Assembly: GCA_008933995.1 (NCBI GenBank)
Contig: WARS01000036.1
Coordinates: forward strand, 2,456,419 to 2,520,418
From: Datnioides undecimradiatus
Lineage: Eukaryota; Chordata; Actinopteri; Lobotiformes; Datnioididae
Length of the DNA: 64,000 nt
Reading direction: 5' to 3'
Position 1 is the stretch's first letter; each line of letters opens with the position of its first letter. The notes beneath the pieces were generated by a model that saw nothing but the letters and a program-made list of their open reading frames with translations, made no database searches and was not told where the DNA came from. Below are positions 50,075 through 63,884 of this stretch, piece by piece. Both the position numbers and the translations under genes were made by a program.

Positions 50075-52118
50075 AGCTCCGCCACACTGTCTCCATCTGT
50101 CCACACCCTCCCAAGGCAAGAGGGAACAGCAAGATGACTGCAGTGCAGTCAGTATATGGTGTACATTGCACCAGTAAAGATACTATTGACTCTCTACAAA
50201 TAGTACCTTACTGTATTTGTTTATGGTACAGGCCCAGGAACGACATTTTGTACCCCAGATGTACATTTCTGCTGCACTTTTCCTGAGTGGGTGGCACACC
50301 ACTTGTCTTTGTCCTTGGGAGTGAAATGATGTACCGTGGCTGCAGCGGCGAGTCCAAAATGTGTGCTGACTAAGGTATTATGCAAGAGGGCTTTGGGTCG
50401 GATGTTTTGATGCTGCCGGGTCGCGCCGTCAGCGTTTGGGAAACATTCAGAACGCTGTGACTGTAGCTGCTGTGGTGGTTATGTAGGCCAGCAGCACCCT
50501 GAAGAGCAAAGACATGGAAAGAACGTTGCATAAATTAGAGGAAATGACCTTGCCTTTGTTCTCCATGTTCCAATTGAGGTAAGGACAAGAACTGACACAA
50601 ACACACATGGCTTTAGTGTGTGATGCAGTTAATTATGTGCGTGGGTGTTACATAAGGCTGTTCTGCTGATGCTGCTGGAGTCAGGCCTGACCTGAGAGTC
50701 AGTCCCCAGAGAGCAGAGAGAAACACACGTGCGCGCCGCGGACATGAAACACAAATCGGCAGGGTGTTCACACACGAGTGATGCTCGAGGCGTGAACGTG
50801 AACAGGTGTCCAGGTGAGAGGGAAAGCGGCGTGAAGACGCAGTGTTAACAGATGACATAGTAAATGAATAACATGCAACAGGGTCGGCCAGCAGTCTAAC
50901 AGAGATGGGAAGCAGATACAGCGGTGTAGAGAGAAGCAGAAAACAACGATGCAGAGGACTGAGGGGTCAGCATGAGATTTTTGTCCTGGCTGAGGTTAGC
51001 AAGCCACCAGCAGAGCGGTGGGGTGAGGCAGCCGGGGGTGAGGGGGGATAAAAGGCATCTGGCCAGTGGCAGCCGTGTTGCCAGACGAGAGGGGATCACA
51101 GGGTCACGCGAGGCCAGCGCAGTGCAGCTTTGGTTCAGCTGAGATTTGAGCCGGAACGGATTTTGTAGCGGCGGCTCAGCAAGCAGCATAGGCTCATCTA
51201 CTACTTATATACTCATGCATCATATTGATCTCCATTCGTCTTGTGTTCATCCGTTATTATATGTCAGCCCCTTTATGTTTACCTGTTGCTAAGACGTGCA
51301 CATCTCATCATTCCACCTCCTGCGTGGCTGTCTTGCCTCTAGACCAGCACTTGATCTGCGTCCTGCAGGCGGACCAGTGGGTGGTAGAAGGTTAACAGGA
51401 AATCAGTGTAGAAAATAAAAAATAAAAAGATCAGCAGCAATGAGAATTATAAAATACATTGATTTCACCAGTTTGATTAACATCCAGTTAAGGTTCTCAC
51501 CCTAAAAACAGAATTAAGCCAGTATAAATCATGTTTCATAAAAAATATTATAATTTTAGGAGTCAGATGAGACTTTGACAGGCAGAAACCACTGCCTTTG
51601 CATTCAGCCTTCCTCCTCAAAGTGAGAGTTTGTGCTTCCTTTAATGCCTTCTCCTCGCTCAGCCATGAATTGATCACCAAAGGGTCTGTTCAACTCCAAC
51701 TCAAAATCTGAACTGATCCCGACAGCAGACAGAGAATCGCAGATTTGCCTCCGGGGGCATTCATATCTTCACAGAACTGCGTGCTTATCATTTTAAACCC
51801 TTTCATGTCTTTGTGTTGTTATCAGTTGGGAAAATTATTGCCTTAAATCCTTCTCGGTTCAAAGGAGGACTCTGCATCAAACGAACTGAAATCAAGTTGA
51901 ATCGAGTTAACCCTCACAATGCAGCTGTATTTGTGGCACTGAATAGAAAATGCAGTCTCCAACATCTTTCTCCTGTGAGAGTCCAAAGCCTCTCAGGTCA
52001 GGGCTTCCTCTGCAGGCACCGTCACTAACAAAAGCACAAGTCCCCGGGATTTAAAGGTGCATATTAACGAGTAATTTATCACCAAGGTAACGATGAAATG
52101 GGACTCAAGGGCCCCAGG

Positions 52119-52142
52119 TCTCTCTCTCTCTCTCTCTCTCTC
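52119..52142. repeat. (TC)n microsatellite, 12 units
   Basis: Uninterrupted TC dinucleotides in intron 3. Confidence 0.95.
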
Positions 52143-53757
52143 ATCGCCTCCTGCCACATCCTGCTCCTCTGATGTGGCCTGGCTCTCTGGACAGGCTGAT
52201 AATCCATCAAGAGATCTGTGCATTGTGTATGTGACTATAAATAGCTCACGTAAGACACGCAGACATTCATTTTTACTGTGTCACAATATTTTAATGCACA
52301 CACTAGAACAGGTTTTTGTTTGATATGGCACAGTGAGTATAAAAGGTAATGGTGAGAGTGTTGGCCGTCATCTAAATTGGTAAAGCTGGCTCTGGGTGAA
52401 CAGCTCGATTGGCCTGAATGGGTGCCAATGTGGATTCCCCATTTAGTCTTACGTATTCAGAACATTCAGTATGAAGCTATGAACTTCACTTACTGGAGAA
52501 AATCAGGTTTCCACAACTTTGGGCCAATAAAGCAGATCTATTATAGGGTGTTGACTTTCAGCACATGAAACGATGATAAAAAGTAATAATCTGATATCAT
52601 GTTTTAGTCCCCAACATCAAAAAAGAGTCAGTTTCTTGGTGCCGCTGATTCTGTTTCACAGCTGCTCCTTTTGTGATGATTGTGTGTTAGCTAAAGGGCC
52701 AGTGTGCAATCACATGACCCGCAGTTTGCTAAAATCCCATCATCGCCAGTGTTTCTCACTTGCTGCTGGACTCAAGATTTGCCAGATGATGATGTAATGT
52801 CCCTTAAAGTAAATTCACTTTGCTTTCTCTTCAGCAGTGAAGTATTTCAATTTTCAATTCAGATTAATTCATGAGTCTGTAATGTTGATTACATATTGTA
52901 AATACTGAGCTGCTCTACAGTCTGTTTGATCTTTAGTTGCCATTCAGAGGGATTTTGCTTTAAGATCAAGTGAATTAGATCACTTATCTGTCCACTCTTC
53001 CACTCAGTCTCTGCAGAGTATGTCGTCCCTCCCTCTGTCCCTCTCCCTTCCTCCATCCTTTCAATTCCCTCTTGCTCGCTTCCCTCGTCTCCGAGCTCAG
53101 CCACACTGGTCAAGTGTCTGGTTTCACTTGACCTCCCGTTCAACAGTTTAGAGAAAACAATCAATTATTCTCAGAAATGTGTACCCCAGAGTGGGGACTC
53201 TTAATCCACCTCAGTCTGAGACTCAAATCGAGGAAATGTAGGCATCTTGAAACGCCGGGTCATTAGAACACGTCAGTGCTCTTGACATGAGGGCAGCCGG
53301 GGTGAAAAGCCTGTGAAACCTGACGCCATGAACGTCTCATGCCTGGGCTACAGACTCACACGTTTCTATGTGCATATATGAACACAGACACCCACGCGTC
53401 CTGCCACGCACATACTGTTCTGCACAAATACACCATGTTCTTGGCTGTGTAGCAGCACCTATCCTGTGAGATTCATGTGAGCTTGTTTGGTCTGAAGCCT
53501 TTGTTTATTTATAGCTCTCTCTTGTCCTTCCTGGGGGTCTGACTCAGAAAGTCACTTCTACATAGTCAAGAAACTTCACAAAAGCTGCAAGAAACGCTGC
53601 CGGGGCCGTTGTTATTACGTAGCTGGTTATCAGATGGCTCTGTTGAACCTGGGATTTTATAATCCAGCTGTGAATGTGTTCGAAGGCTCATAACACACAC
53701 GAATCATACGTGACATGAACACACTAATTTATTTTTCTTAGCCACAAGGACAAATGG

Positions 53758-53960
53758 TTGTTGCAGGAGGGAGAGTGCTGCGACAACTGGATAAAAATAC
53801 AAGATAAAGCAGCTGCACAGCAAGTTGCACTGACCACACACGCTCTTATTAAAAGGTTTGTGCACATTAAAGTAAATAATCCAGCATCAAGCTACATGAA
53901 GAGCCTAACAGGCGTGCCACAAGTATCTGTATTTGGCCCCATCTTGTTTTAGCTTCTCTT
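53758..53960 (+). mobile_element. Second LINE reverse-transcriptase relic
   Basis: The frame ending at 53952 finishes with TGVPQVSVFGPILF, matching the GVPQGSVLGPILF block of non-LTR reverse transcriptases, with the second Gly replaced by Val; a stop follows at once. The upstream part (VHIKVNNPASSYMKSLTGVPQ) has the layout of the sequence that precedes that block. A tatgca segment about 45 bases on may be a remnant of the YADD region. It is dead and differs in sequence from the copy at 43714. Confidence 0.6.
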
Positions 53961-54109
53961 CCACTGATGCTGAGGTCTTATACAGTATGCATGCTGTGAT
54001 CCTTTACCAGCTTTCTGGTACATTCCAGCACAGGGGCGAGTTAGAGAAATGTTGCATCATGTTCGTATTTTTAGAAAGGAGGCATTTGGCTTCATGAATT
54101 TTAGATTGT

Positions 54110-54150
54110 CTTATAATATATCTAATATATAATATATATATCTAAACACC
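54110..54150. repeat. AT-rich simple sequence
   Basis: Imperfect repeats of taatatatc and atatat with almost no G or C. Confidence 0.7.
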
Positions 54151-54594
54151 GCAGCCTTTCATCACGTTGCATCAGGGCAGACTGTCCTCTTTGTTTAATA
54201 TCACCTCTAGATAAGTTGTCGTTTTAGGATGTGAAACACTACTTTGAGTAATAATTTGTCTGATATAGTTTAAATTATCTTGGTAAAGTTCTTAAATAAT
54301 GTCCGTGTGTGTTCCCTCTCACTCATTTTGATTTTCGTGTTGCATAAATATGCAAATATTGTTTGTTTCCAAAGTTTAAAGTGGACTCAAGATGTCTTCT
54401 ACTTTACTGTGAGGTTAGTACTCAGTGTATATGTGCACTTGCTTCAGGGCTTCACGCATGTGGGAGTTGAGTATTAAACCAGGTTTGACTTCAAAACTAA
54501 TCGTGATGTCACAAATCCTGCTCATAGGCCCACCCCTTTTACTTCAGGTTGTCCATGAGAACAGAGAAGCTGATGAAGGTGGAAACATCCTTCT

Positions 54595-54754
54595 CGTGTC
54601 AGTCTACACGCATCACTTTCTGCGTGCGTCAGTTTGTGCATGCATCAGGCTGCACATTGGACAGACTGCGCACAAGTCAGTCTGCACATGCAACAGATTT
54701 TGCACGCACTGGACTGCGCATGCAGCACACTGCACAAACATTAGACTGCACAGT
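54595..54754. repeat. 16-bp minisatellite, about 10 diverged units
   Basis: From 54611 to 54754 the sequence divides into nine consecutive 16-base units without gaps. The approximate consensus is catcagactgcacatg; a tenth, shifted unit precedes them. TGCA/TGCGCA cores recur in every unit, so the array is rich in purine-pyrimidine alternation. Units differ at several positions, indicating an old array. Confidence 0.85.
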
Positions 54755-56412
54755 TAAGCTCAAGTTTAACTGTAGGAACAAGAAGAACAACTCAGTTTTG
54801 AGTGAAGTGGGACTTTAAACTTGCTGTCAGATGTTTAAAAGCCTCAGTGTTACGTGTTTAAAAGTGTCTGTGCCGTCATGTCTGTGGACTAATTGTGCCT
54901 TGCACGGGGGGCGTAGATGAGAATTAGCTCCGAGCTAACTCCCGCAGTCATTTGAGAAGCATTCACAGTTATGAGTCGAAGCAACTTTACAATAGGAAGG
55001 GCTGGCAGGACTAAGCAGCGTGCAGAGGAGCGGCGGTAGCGTGAATAATCAGTGAAGTGAGGGAGTATTGTCACAGTATGATGAATGCCTTGTTAACTTG
55101 TGTGAATGTGATTGAAGGAGTCAGCTGATACCAATCAGCTGATGGCCTGTTTTGCTTGAATTAACACAGGGCTCTATTCAAATAATATGAGACTTCTTTT
55201 TATTACCAGTCGGCCTGCATACACTATAAATACTATAACTATATATAGTGGGTTTTGCCCGAACCTTGAAAACAGTAGGTGGGCTGGGTCGTCCTGCTGT
55301 CCTCCTGCTATTGTGTACATCCTCCTTTCTGTCACGTCTGCACACAGTGGTTCTCCTTTTCTCTGTCAGAGCCGGTTTGTTTGCATTTGTGCTCACCGTC
55401 TCTCGTCCAGACTGCCAGAGAATATTGATGACTTTAATTAGAAGCCAGCAGAATGAATAAGATTAAAGCTGGGAGATGGATTTTTCCTCAAAGGTTATTT
55501 TGAGTTGATTCGATCATCAGAGATCCCACAAGGCACTGAGACGAGCTCAGGTGAGTCACTGTCAAAGTTGCTGCGAGGAAGACGGCGTTAATAAGCAGCG
55601 AAAGACACAAGGCTGGCTTTGCCTTCTGAGTTTGACTTATGAAGTTCATCACATGTTTCACCTCAGGATAAAATGAGTGACCAGAGAATAAATATGCTTA
55701 TTGAAGAAAGAAATATCGAGTGCAAGATGTGACTTTGTGCGGTACAGGGTTATGATGCTTCACAGAACAACTTGAGCCTTTCAGGGCGAGCCTGTGGGTT
55801 TTATCTGTCTCCCAACTGCTAATGCCGAGCCTATTACTGTCTCTACCTGCCAGCCTGGTCCCTTTGTCCCCGTTTCCCCGCTGATGAGATCATCTGTCCT
55901 GCTGTCGTGTCAGTGTCAGTGGAGTAATGAAAATGCCTCAATCACAAAAAAGACCCTTGCTGTATCAGTTTACCTCGCTCTCTGGGAAGCTAACTAACTC
56001 ACACACTCTCAGCGCCACATTTTGCCAGGACAGGACCTCATTAGCGCAAATGCTATATCCAGCACAGATTACAGGCATTGTGTTACGTTTACACATGACT
56101 GTACAAAGCTGCTTCAAAACCTTTCACCTACATCAGTGGTACAACAGGCCAGAGTCGTTTAATCACACCTCTACTTCCCTCTGTTTCCTGTATTTCAACT
56201 ACCGTCTGGTGTTTCTAGCTAAAAGACCACAAAGGGGATCTGACATCAAGTGTTTTACGAGCCGTGGCAAAGCAAGAACCCTTTGTACATTGAGCAGAAA
56301 ATGTTGGATCACAGCTGACACTTGTCAAAAGGAGGGGTTCACAGGGTTGACACAGAGAGGTGGACACACACTGCATTTACACCGAGTCCACACTTAACTA
56401 AACTCGCAACTA

Positions 56413-56487
56413 GACTGTGGGAAGAAACCTGAGCACCTGGAGGAAACGCTGAGAGAACATGCAAAGTCCTCACAGGAAGAACCCGAC
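56413..56487. repeat. Dispersed-repeat fragment (gtgggaagaaacctgag...gagaacatgcaaa type)
   Basis: The order tgtgggaagaaacc, gagcacctggaggaaac, gagagaacatgcaaa, cacaggaag is that of a very common interspersed segment in fish genomes (tgtgggaggaaacc ... ggagaacatgcaaactcc). The family name is not certain to me. Confidence 0.6.
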
Positions 56488-57228
56488 TGGCCAGCAGGTC
56501 TGAACTCAGAGGCATCCATCTGTGCTGCAGCTTGGTGCTCAGAATGACTCTCCAGATATTGAATATGCAGAGTGTTTCACAAAAAAATCCATCCCAACAG
56601 TGTTGACAGCACCCAAGGGACACCGACACTTTGACTGAGTTAGTTTGCTGCATGCAGTCCTAAGTTTTAGTGGTGCTGGGAACTTCCAGGAGCCGTCTGG
56701 TTTTGGATCCAAACAAACTTAACTGATTGTGTTCTCACGCTTAGGATGCAGCGAGGGTTAATGTTCTTGTTGCTGGATGAGCGAATGGTTGGAACATAGG
56801 TGAACATGCATGTGACTCACTTAGATTTGCATGGTTGTGCATTTCCATTGGTTCTGCACAGGGATTGAGTTGACTTACCAACCTGCTTGACGTGCAGGTC
56901 CGCACAATTCATAGTTGAAATTTGGAAAGTGTGCACGTTGGATCTTCTGCCAGCCTCTGCACCCTGAGGTTACCCAGAACCCTGTTCTCTGTGTAGCTCC
57001 TCAGAAACATTTATAGTTGCGTCTTCAGAGAGGAGAAACTCTACTTTAAGCCGAAGCTCCCATGGGCTACACCTTCCCATTAAAGCTCCTCGCCGGCAGG
57101 TGAAAAGATGTAGCTGGTGACACCATGTGCTCACAAAGGTAGCACGTTTGTTTGCAGCTTCCCGGGGGGAACAGCGCAGTCAGCAGAAGGAACTGGGTGT
57201 TCCAAACTGGGAGAATGAAGAAAGCTGA

Positions 57229-57408
<180 letters not shown>

Positions 57409-58527
57409 TAAAGGCCATAAACTGTGCACGCAATTTCATTTTTGCAAATCTCAAAAACTCAAGAGAGCAAACTCTGTAAAAAAATGATTCATTCATGTCC
57501 ATGGGAAGGAACGGTACTAAGGAATAATTTAGCAAATCACAGCACACATATAGAGAGATGTATTTCAAACGCCAAACGTGAAACATTCTATGTAACATTA
57601 TTCAGGAAAGATCTACCTGGGAAAGCATCTGCAGTCACGCTCACGTGTGACATCAGATGACAAGTCTGATGTGCTGTTTCTCACAGCTTTCTCCCCTCCA
57701 GTGGCTGTGAATGCAGGTGAATAACTCAGTTAAGGAGGCTTAGTGAGTTATTCACTCCAGTAGGCTCACTGAGCATCCTGCACATAATGGCTTAAATGCA
57801 TAATTGGCAGCGAAGGACTGTGGAACAGCAAGTAGGTCACAATTCACCTGCTTTTTACGCAGTGTGGTGTTTATTTAACCTGCGATTACAACAGCAGCTA
57901 ACTGGTGTGCATGCAGGTCTCTTAAACGTGATGCACCACTCTCTCAGTTTCACAGTGAAATGATGAAAACGTCATTTGTTGGTGCATGATGTTCCTGGTT
58001 TGCATATGTACAAAATATCTTAAATATCAGTCGGAGCAGCTATACGCAGGCTCCCAAGATTTTGCTTATATGAGAAGGACTAGAGGAGCACAGTTCATCT
58101 AAAGCTTGAGGAGCAGCAGATGAGGACTTGAACCTCCTGTTCACAAGGAGGACGAGGGGAGAAAAGGCCGTTCTGAAGCGCACTGATAGGAGGATCAGTA
58201 GCTGCATGGAAAATAAGACCTTGAGGCGTTAGCGGTGGTTATACCTTCTCAACTGTCTGAATGTTTGATGCATTATTGAAACACTGGTAATATAAATGCT
58301 GAATAATCCATGACTGAGCTCTCGTCGTTCAGGAGTGTAATCAGTGTAATGTTTTAAATACAAGCTGACAGGAGGCGCTGAGACAGTGATCAGACAAATC
58401 ATGGAGAAAATATGAAATTCAATGCAACTGCTGCCACAGGAGCAGAGCAGCTCCTGGAGACTGCGCCGTACAGACGAAGTGCACGTACGCAACAAGACAC
58501 TGCAAATTAGATTGTAACGTCTGTTTC

Positions 58528-58932
58528 AAAGCCTCGAGTTTGGCATTTGGCCTGTTGCCATCTTGGTTTCTGGAAGCCATAAGTGATATTATGCGGACGA
58601 TAGGGTGGGGCTGCCATGAGCTACATCCTTATCCTGAGTGACAGTCGCAGTGCAGGCGACTTTTCAATCACAAAGTTGTCACGCCATAAAGCATATCATC
58701 ATGTTTTATCATCAGTTTGACTCTAAATTAAATCATAATTACTAAATGAACATGCTGCTATAGAAAAGAAGACTAGCAACTAGAGACTGAGACATTAAAC
58801 TCATAGTCAGGTGAGAATCAGACTGGACCCCTAATTGCAGCCAGTGGAGTCGCCCCCTGTTGGCCATCAGAAAGAATGCAGATATAAGGCACTTCATATC
58901 TGTTTCACTTCTCAGACCTGGAAGCTATGGAC
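58528..58932 (+). repeat. Dispersed teleost SINE-like repeat, about 400 bp
   Basis: Several blocks occur in the order I recall for an abundant teleost interspersed repeat: gcctcgagtttggcatttgg with ccatcttgg, then gtggggctgccatgagc, aaagcatatcatcatg, ccagtggagtcgccccctg, agaatgcag followed by ggcacttc, and a terminal cagacctggaagct. The length and order suggest a near-complete but diverged copy in sense orientation to adcy5. Family assignment is from memory. Confidence 0.65.
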
Positions 58933-60668
58933 CCTTCCGTACACGGTCCATGGCTGTCTCATTAAAGATTAATTGGGTTGTCAGAGCAAAGCAGCAGACT
59001 AGACGCAGCCAGTGTTGTAACGGAATTGACTGAATACTGATGCCTGACTGCAGCTGCCCTGTGGCAACACCTCCTCTGGCTCAGGATCCATTTGTTCAAA
59101 CCCAACACAGATTCAAAGCTGTGAAGTATTGGCTGAACAACAGGAGGGTTCATATCCTACACATGTCACATAGCTCAGTGGCTCCCAGCCAGAGAGTAAT
59201 TGGATAACTTTGTTCTGTTCAGGCCTTGAAAACAACTTCAACTGAAACAATCTGAGGAGGAATAGAATGTTTGGCTGCACTGGTCACAGCCTGTAAACCA
59301 ACAACATCGCAAGAATGTGGAGCTTTATTTTAAGGGTCACAAGCCAAAAAGATTAGGAAACACTTTGTACTGCACGGAGTGTTTTATCAATATTACAAAC
59401 TTTAAACCAGTGACTCCAGGACATTCATTCTAAAAGCCAATTTTAGGGAAAGCTCAGTTTTCATGCAAGGCCAACAAAGAGAGGAGCTCTGTCCTAAACA
59501 CAGGCCTTAACCCAATTCACTTCTTATTTCGGTGTGGTTTCTTCTTCAGTTTAAAAAAAAAAAGAAAGATAAAACTCTGATTTTGTGGCATCTGATGGAA
59601 AAATAAATACACCAAAATAAAAAATATATCATCTGGTGCTCGCATGAATTCAGACATGTACACAGAGCTCCAGTGTTCAGAGCACAGCTCCAGATGATCT
59701 GCTCCATATCTGCCATCAATATCCTGCAGCCAGACATGTGTTTGTAGCACATTTGTAATATCTGAAGCAAAGCTTCATAAACAGCACGTTCATGAATATT
59801 GATATTTTCCCGTTCTTGTCCAGAAGCGTCATTGTTAGCTCTGCTAATGTTCAATGTATGCCATTTGTTTATGAAAGGTGAAATGATGTGCTAATCAATA
59901 TTTATGAGAGAAACCAGCATAATGGCATTATAAAACAGAAACGTTGCTGCTGACACTTTTATGTCCATGCCAGATGTACCTTGTGTCTCTGTGTGCGTGT
60001 GGACGCGCACACGCGAGCGCTACACACACGTTCTCTGGCTGTGCTCTTTACACAGTGGGTCTTTTTGTATTTCCCCAGAGCCATGTGCTGGAGAGATGCT
60101 CAGGTGGCTATCATGAGACGCAGTGTTCTCACAAGCCCTACAGATCCACATGCACGCACAGACACACACACACGCGCGCATACACACAGACACTACATTA
60201 CCCACTCACTGCCGATAGGAGTTCTGAGGCTAATGTGTAAAATCTATGCTAAGATGCAGCAGCTGTAGAGCTCCTGCGTCCAGTGTCCGTGAAACAGCTT
60301 CCTCTCTTCCCAGCAGTTTGAAGCTGCAAACGTGTAACTGTGCACAACCTTAAAATCTTCTCACATCATCAGATCAAAGAGGTTAATTCATCAGCAAACA
60401 GTTTACAAGTATACTACAGTCAGTACACAATCATGCATCATCAGGCATTAGCATGTTGTTTTGTTTCTCACTTCCTGTTGAGAGGAGGTCCAACATCCAC
60501 TGACTCTGAGTTAAATATCTGACCCGTAAGCAGCTAGCCGCTAACTGTGCTCGGTGGTTACTGTGGCAGAGCTTCTCCCCTGAAAGCAGCTGCTTTAAAC
60601 ATGCTGTACATATAAAAACTGATCTTAAAGACGATACCATGCTCTGCAGAGCTGAGAGGAAGTGCAGA

Positions 60669-60823
60669 GTCAGGTGATGCGGTGATTCTCCGTAAGGTCA
60701 AACATATACGAGCGATGCACATCAGTGTAACGTGCAGGGCATCGCTCGTATATGTTTGACCTTACAGAGAATAACAACGCATCAGATGACATGATGATTC
60801 ATGTCATCTGATGTGTTGTTATT
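60669..60823. repeat. Compound inverted repeat: two adjacent long hairpins sharing an arm
   Basis: The first hairpin pairs 60669-60718 with 60739-60790. Its inner 27 bases (60692-60718 with 60739-60765) are exactly complementary around a 20-base loop, and the outer part is imperfect. The second hairpin pairs 60770-60794 with 60799-60823, 25 bp with one G:T-type mismatch around a 4-base loop (tgat). The stretch 60770-60790 can pair either leftward or rightward, so the two foldings compete. No transposase or known element is visible. It could be a foldback transposon relic, a replication-generated palindrome or a precursor-like RNA hairpin. Confidence 0.85.
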
Positions 60824-60966
60824 ATGAAGAGCAGGTTTACCACATAGCTGGTAACTAACTTTAAGCTTCAACATGAGAAGTAATTGGAGGAAACCGCTGC
60901 GGCTGTAACATCGATCAGTGACTGCTGGAGGTTCAAAGAACTGTTGTACATAGTATTGTACAACAG

Positions 60967-60998
60967 GACACACACACACACAGACGCACACAGACACT
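60967..60998. repeat. Impure (CA)n microsatellite
   Basis: CA repeats interrupted by GA and GC (cacacagacgcacacagaca). Confidence 0.8.
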
Positions 60999-61158
60999 AA
61001 AATCGCAGGTCCTACGCCACCACCTCCAACAGCCAGTAATATTAAAGGATGAATCAACCTATGGCGTGTGAATAGAACACACTGTACATTCACAGTATCC
61101 ATGGGCAAAAGAGGTATAAAAGTGCAGCCGTTATGCAACCCGGCGCAGTAAATTATGA

Positions 61159-62394
<1,236 letters not shown>

Positions 62395-63884
62395 GTACGG
62401 CATCACTCTATTTAGGTTTTAATGTTTTCATTTCTTTCTTTTAGAAGAACAGATACAGATACAGAGAAACTGTATTTTCCCACTGTACAGTTGATGAATG
62501 TAAGTCCTTTATTTGCCATTATTGTTTTTGTTTTTTGTCTCTCACTTTTTTTCTTGTCCAGCTAGATACTAACTTCGTGTTCTGGTAGTGCACAGCTCGA
62601 TAGGAACGTTGAAACTAAACCAGATAATTCACCGTAAAAACCAAAGACAGGGAGCTAAAAGAGGCTGAAGAGCCACGATGTAAGACAGTTGAATAACTGT
62701 ATGATTCTGAAACGTGCTGGAACATCACCTGTGATGTAAAAAGAAGAGTATGAGTATCAGCTTTTAGATTCCACTGCTATCCCACTGCAGATTCGACAAT
62801 AGGTCGTATTCATAATCACTTTCAGGCTCTGATTCACCACATAAACACAAGCTTTTGCTGTTTTTCCAAAATAATAAAATGTGCTGAAAAGCCTCACAGT
62901 GAAAATCAATGAGCCTAAACCGTGTTGCGTAAATGTGCCCATGCCCCCGTTAACTGTCAGTGTCGTAATGTGGAGCTGAGGGCCGATGGTACATGCGCAC
63001 ACAAGGCTTGAAACATACGGTACGTGTGGGTGCTGCTTTCCAGAGCACCCAGTTTGTGGCTGTTACTAAACCGGGACTGAGTGCCATGTGAGCGGGGAGG
63101 AATGAGTTAATCTCTTGTTGTCTGCGTGAGCCGAAGTTTGTTTATGACTGGACTGCTTTAATCAGCTGTCTTTGTCCTCCAGCGGGATCACAAGCTGTGA
63201 CTATAGATAGCATGTCATGTGAAGTGATATCTTCCTCTCATTTTGCTGCTCATGCTGTGAAACAGAGGGATGATTGTGGGGTCTAATTATTTTGGGTACT
63301 TTTTATACTTTTATTTTTGAAAAATACATCCTAGAGCCAGTCTGCAGTTTCCATATCAGATCTGTGAAAAAAATAAAATGATTACATTTCTGGAAGTCCT
63401 TGAACACAACATCCAAAGAGGAATTGATTTAGATTTACCAGAGTATAAAAATACATACATACGGTATTAACGCTGGTTTTCCCCAGTCTGTGATGGCCGG
63501 TCTCAGCTGCATGTGCTGTGGTCATCCTGTTCAACCTGGAGACAAGGTGCGAGGAACAGGCCTGTCAGCTGACCTGCATTAACACAACTTAGAATAATGT
63601 GAAACCAACGATCAACACGATCCACCTGCAGATCAGTTTGCGCACAAGCGTCAGGACAGTGAGGGCGGTGCTATCACTGTTGCGCTGGTTGCATCATGTC
63701 TGTGACATTAGGGTCAGATCGCCCAAAATTAGCAGAAGTGCAGAAGAAAGATCTTTCAACTTGACACATCAATAAAGCCATTGGGGTGTGAAACCATTTT
63801 AATCTTTAGGTTGAGTTTTTGTGAGGTCCTCAACATGTGCTGTGTGAACCTGTTTTCAAACCCGCGTCTGTGTCTGTGTTGCAG
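62395..63884 (+). other. adcy5: adcy5 intron 7 (1.5 kb)
   Basis: GTACGG donor, tgtgttgcag acceptor. I see no gene or clear repeat in it. Confidence 0.9.

Noticed and set aside
55927-56397. 156-codon open frame in intron 3
   Set aside because: No similarity to known proteins; it runs up to a dispersed-repeat segment and has no gene context.
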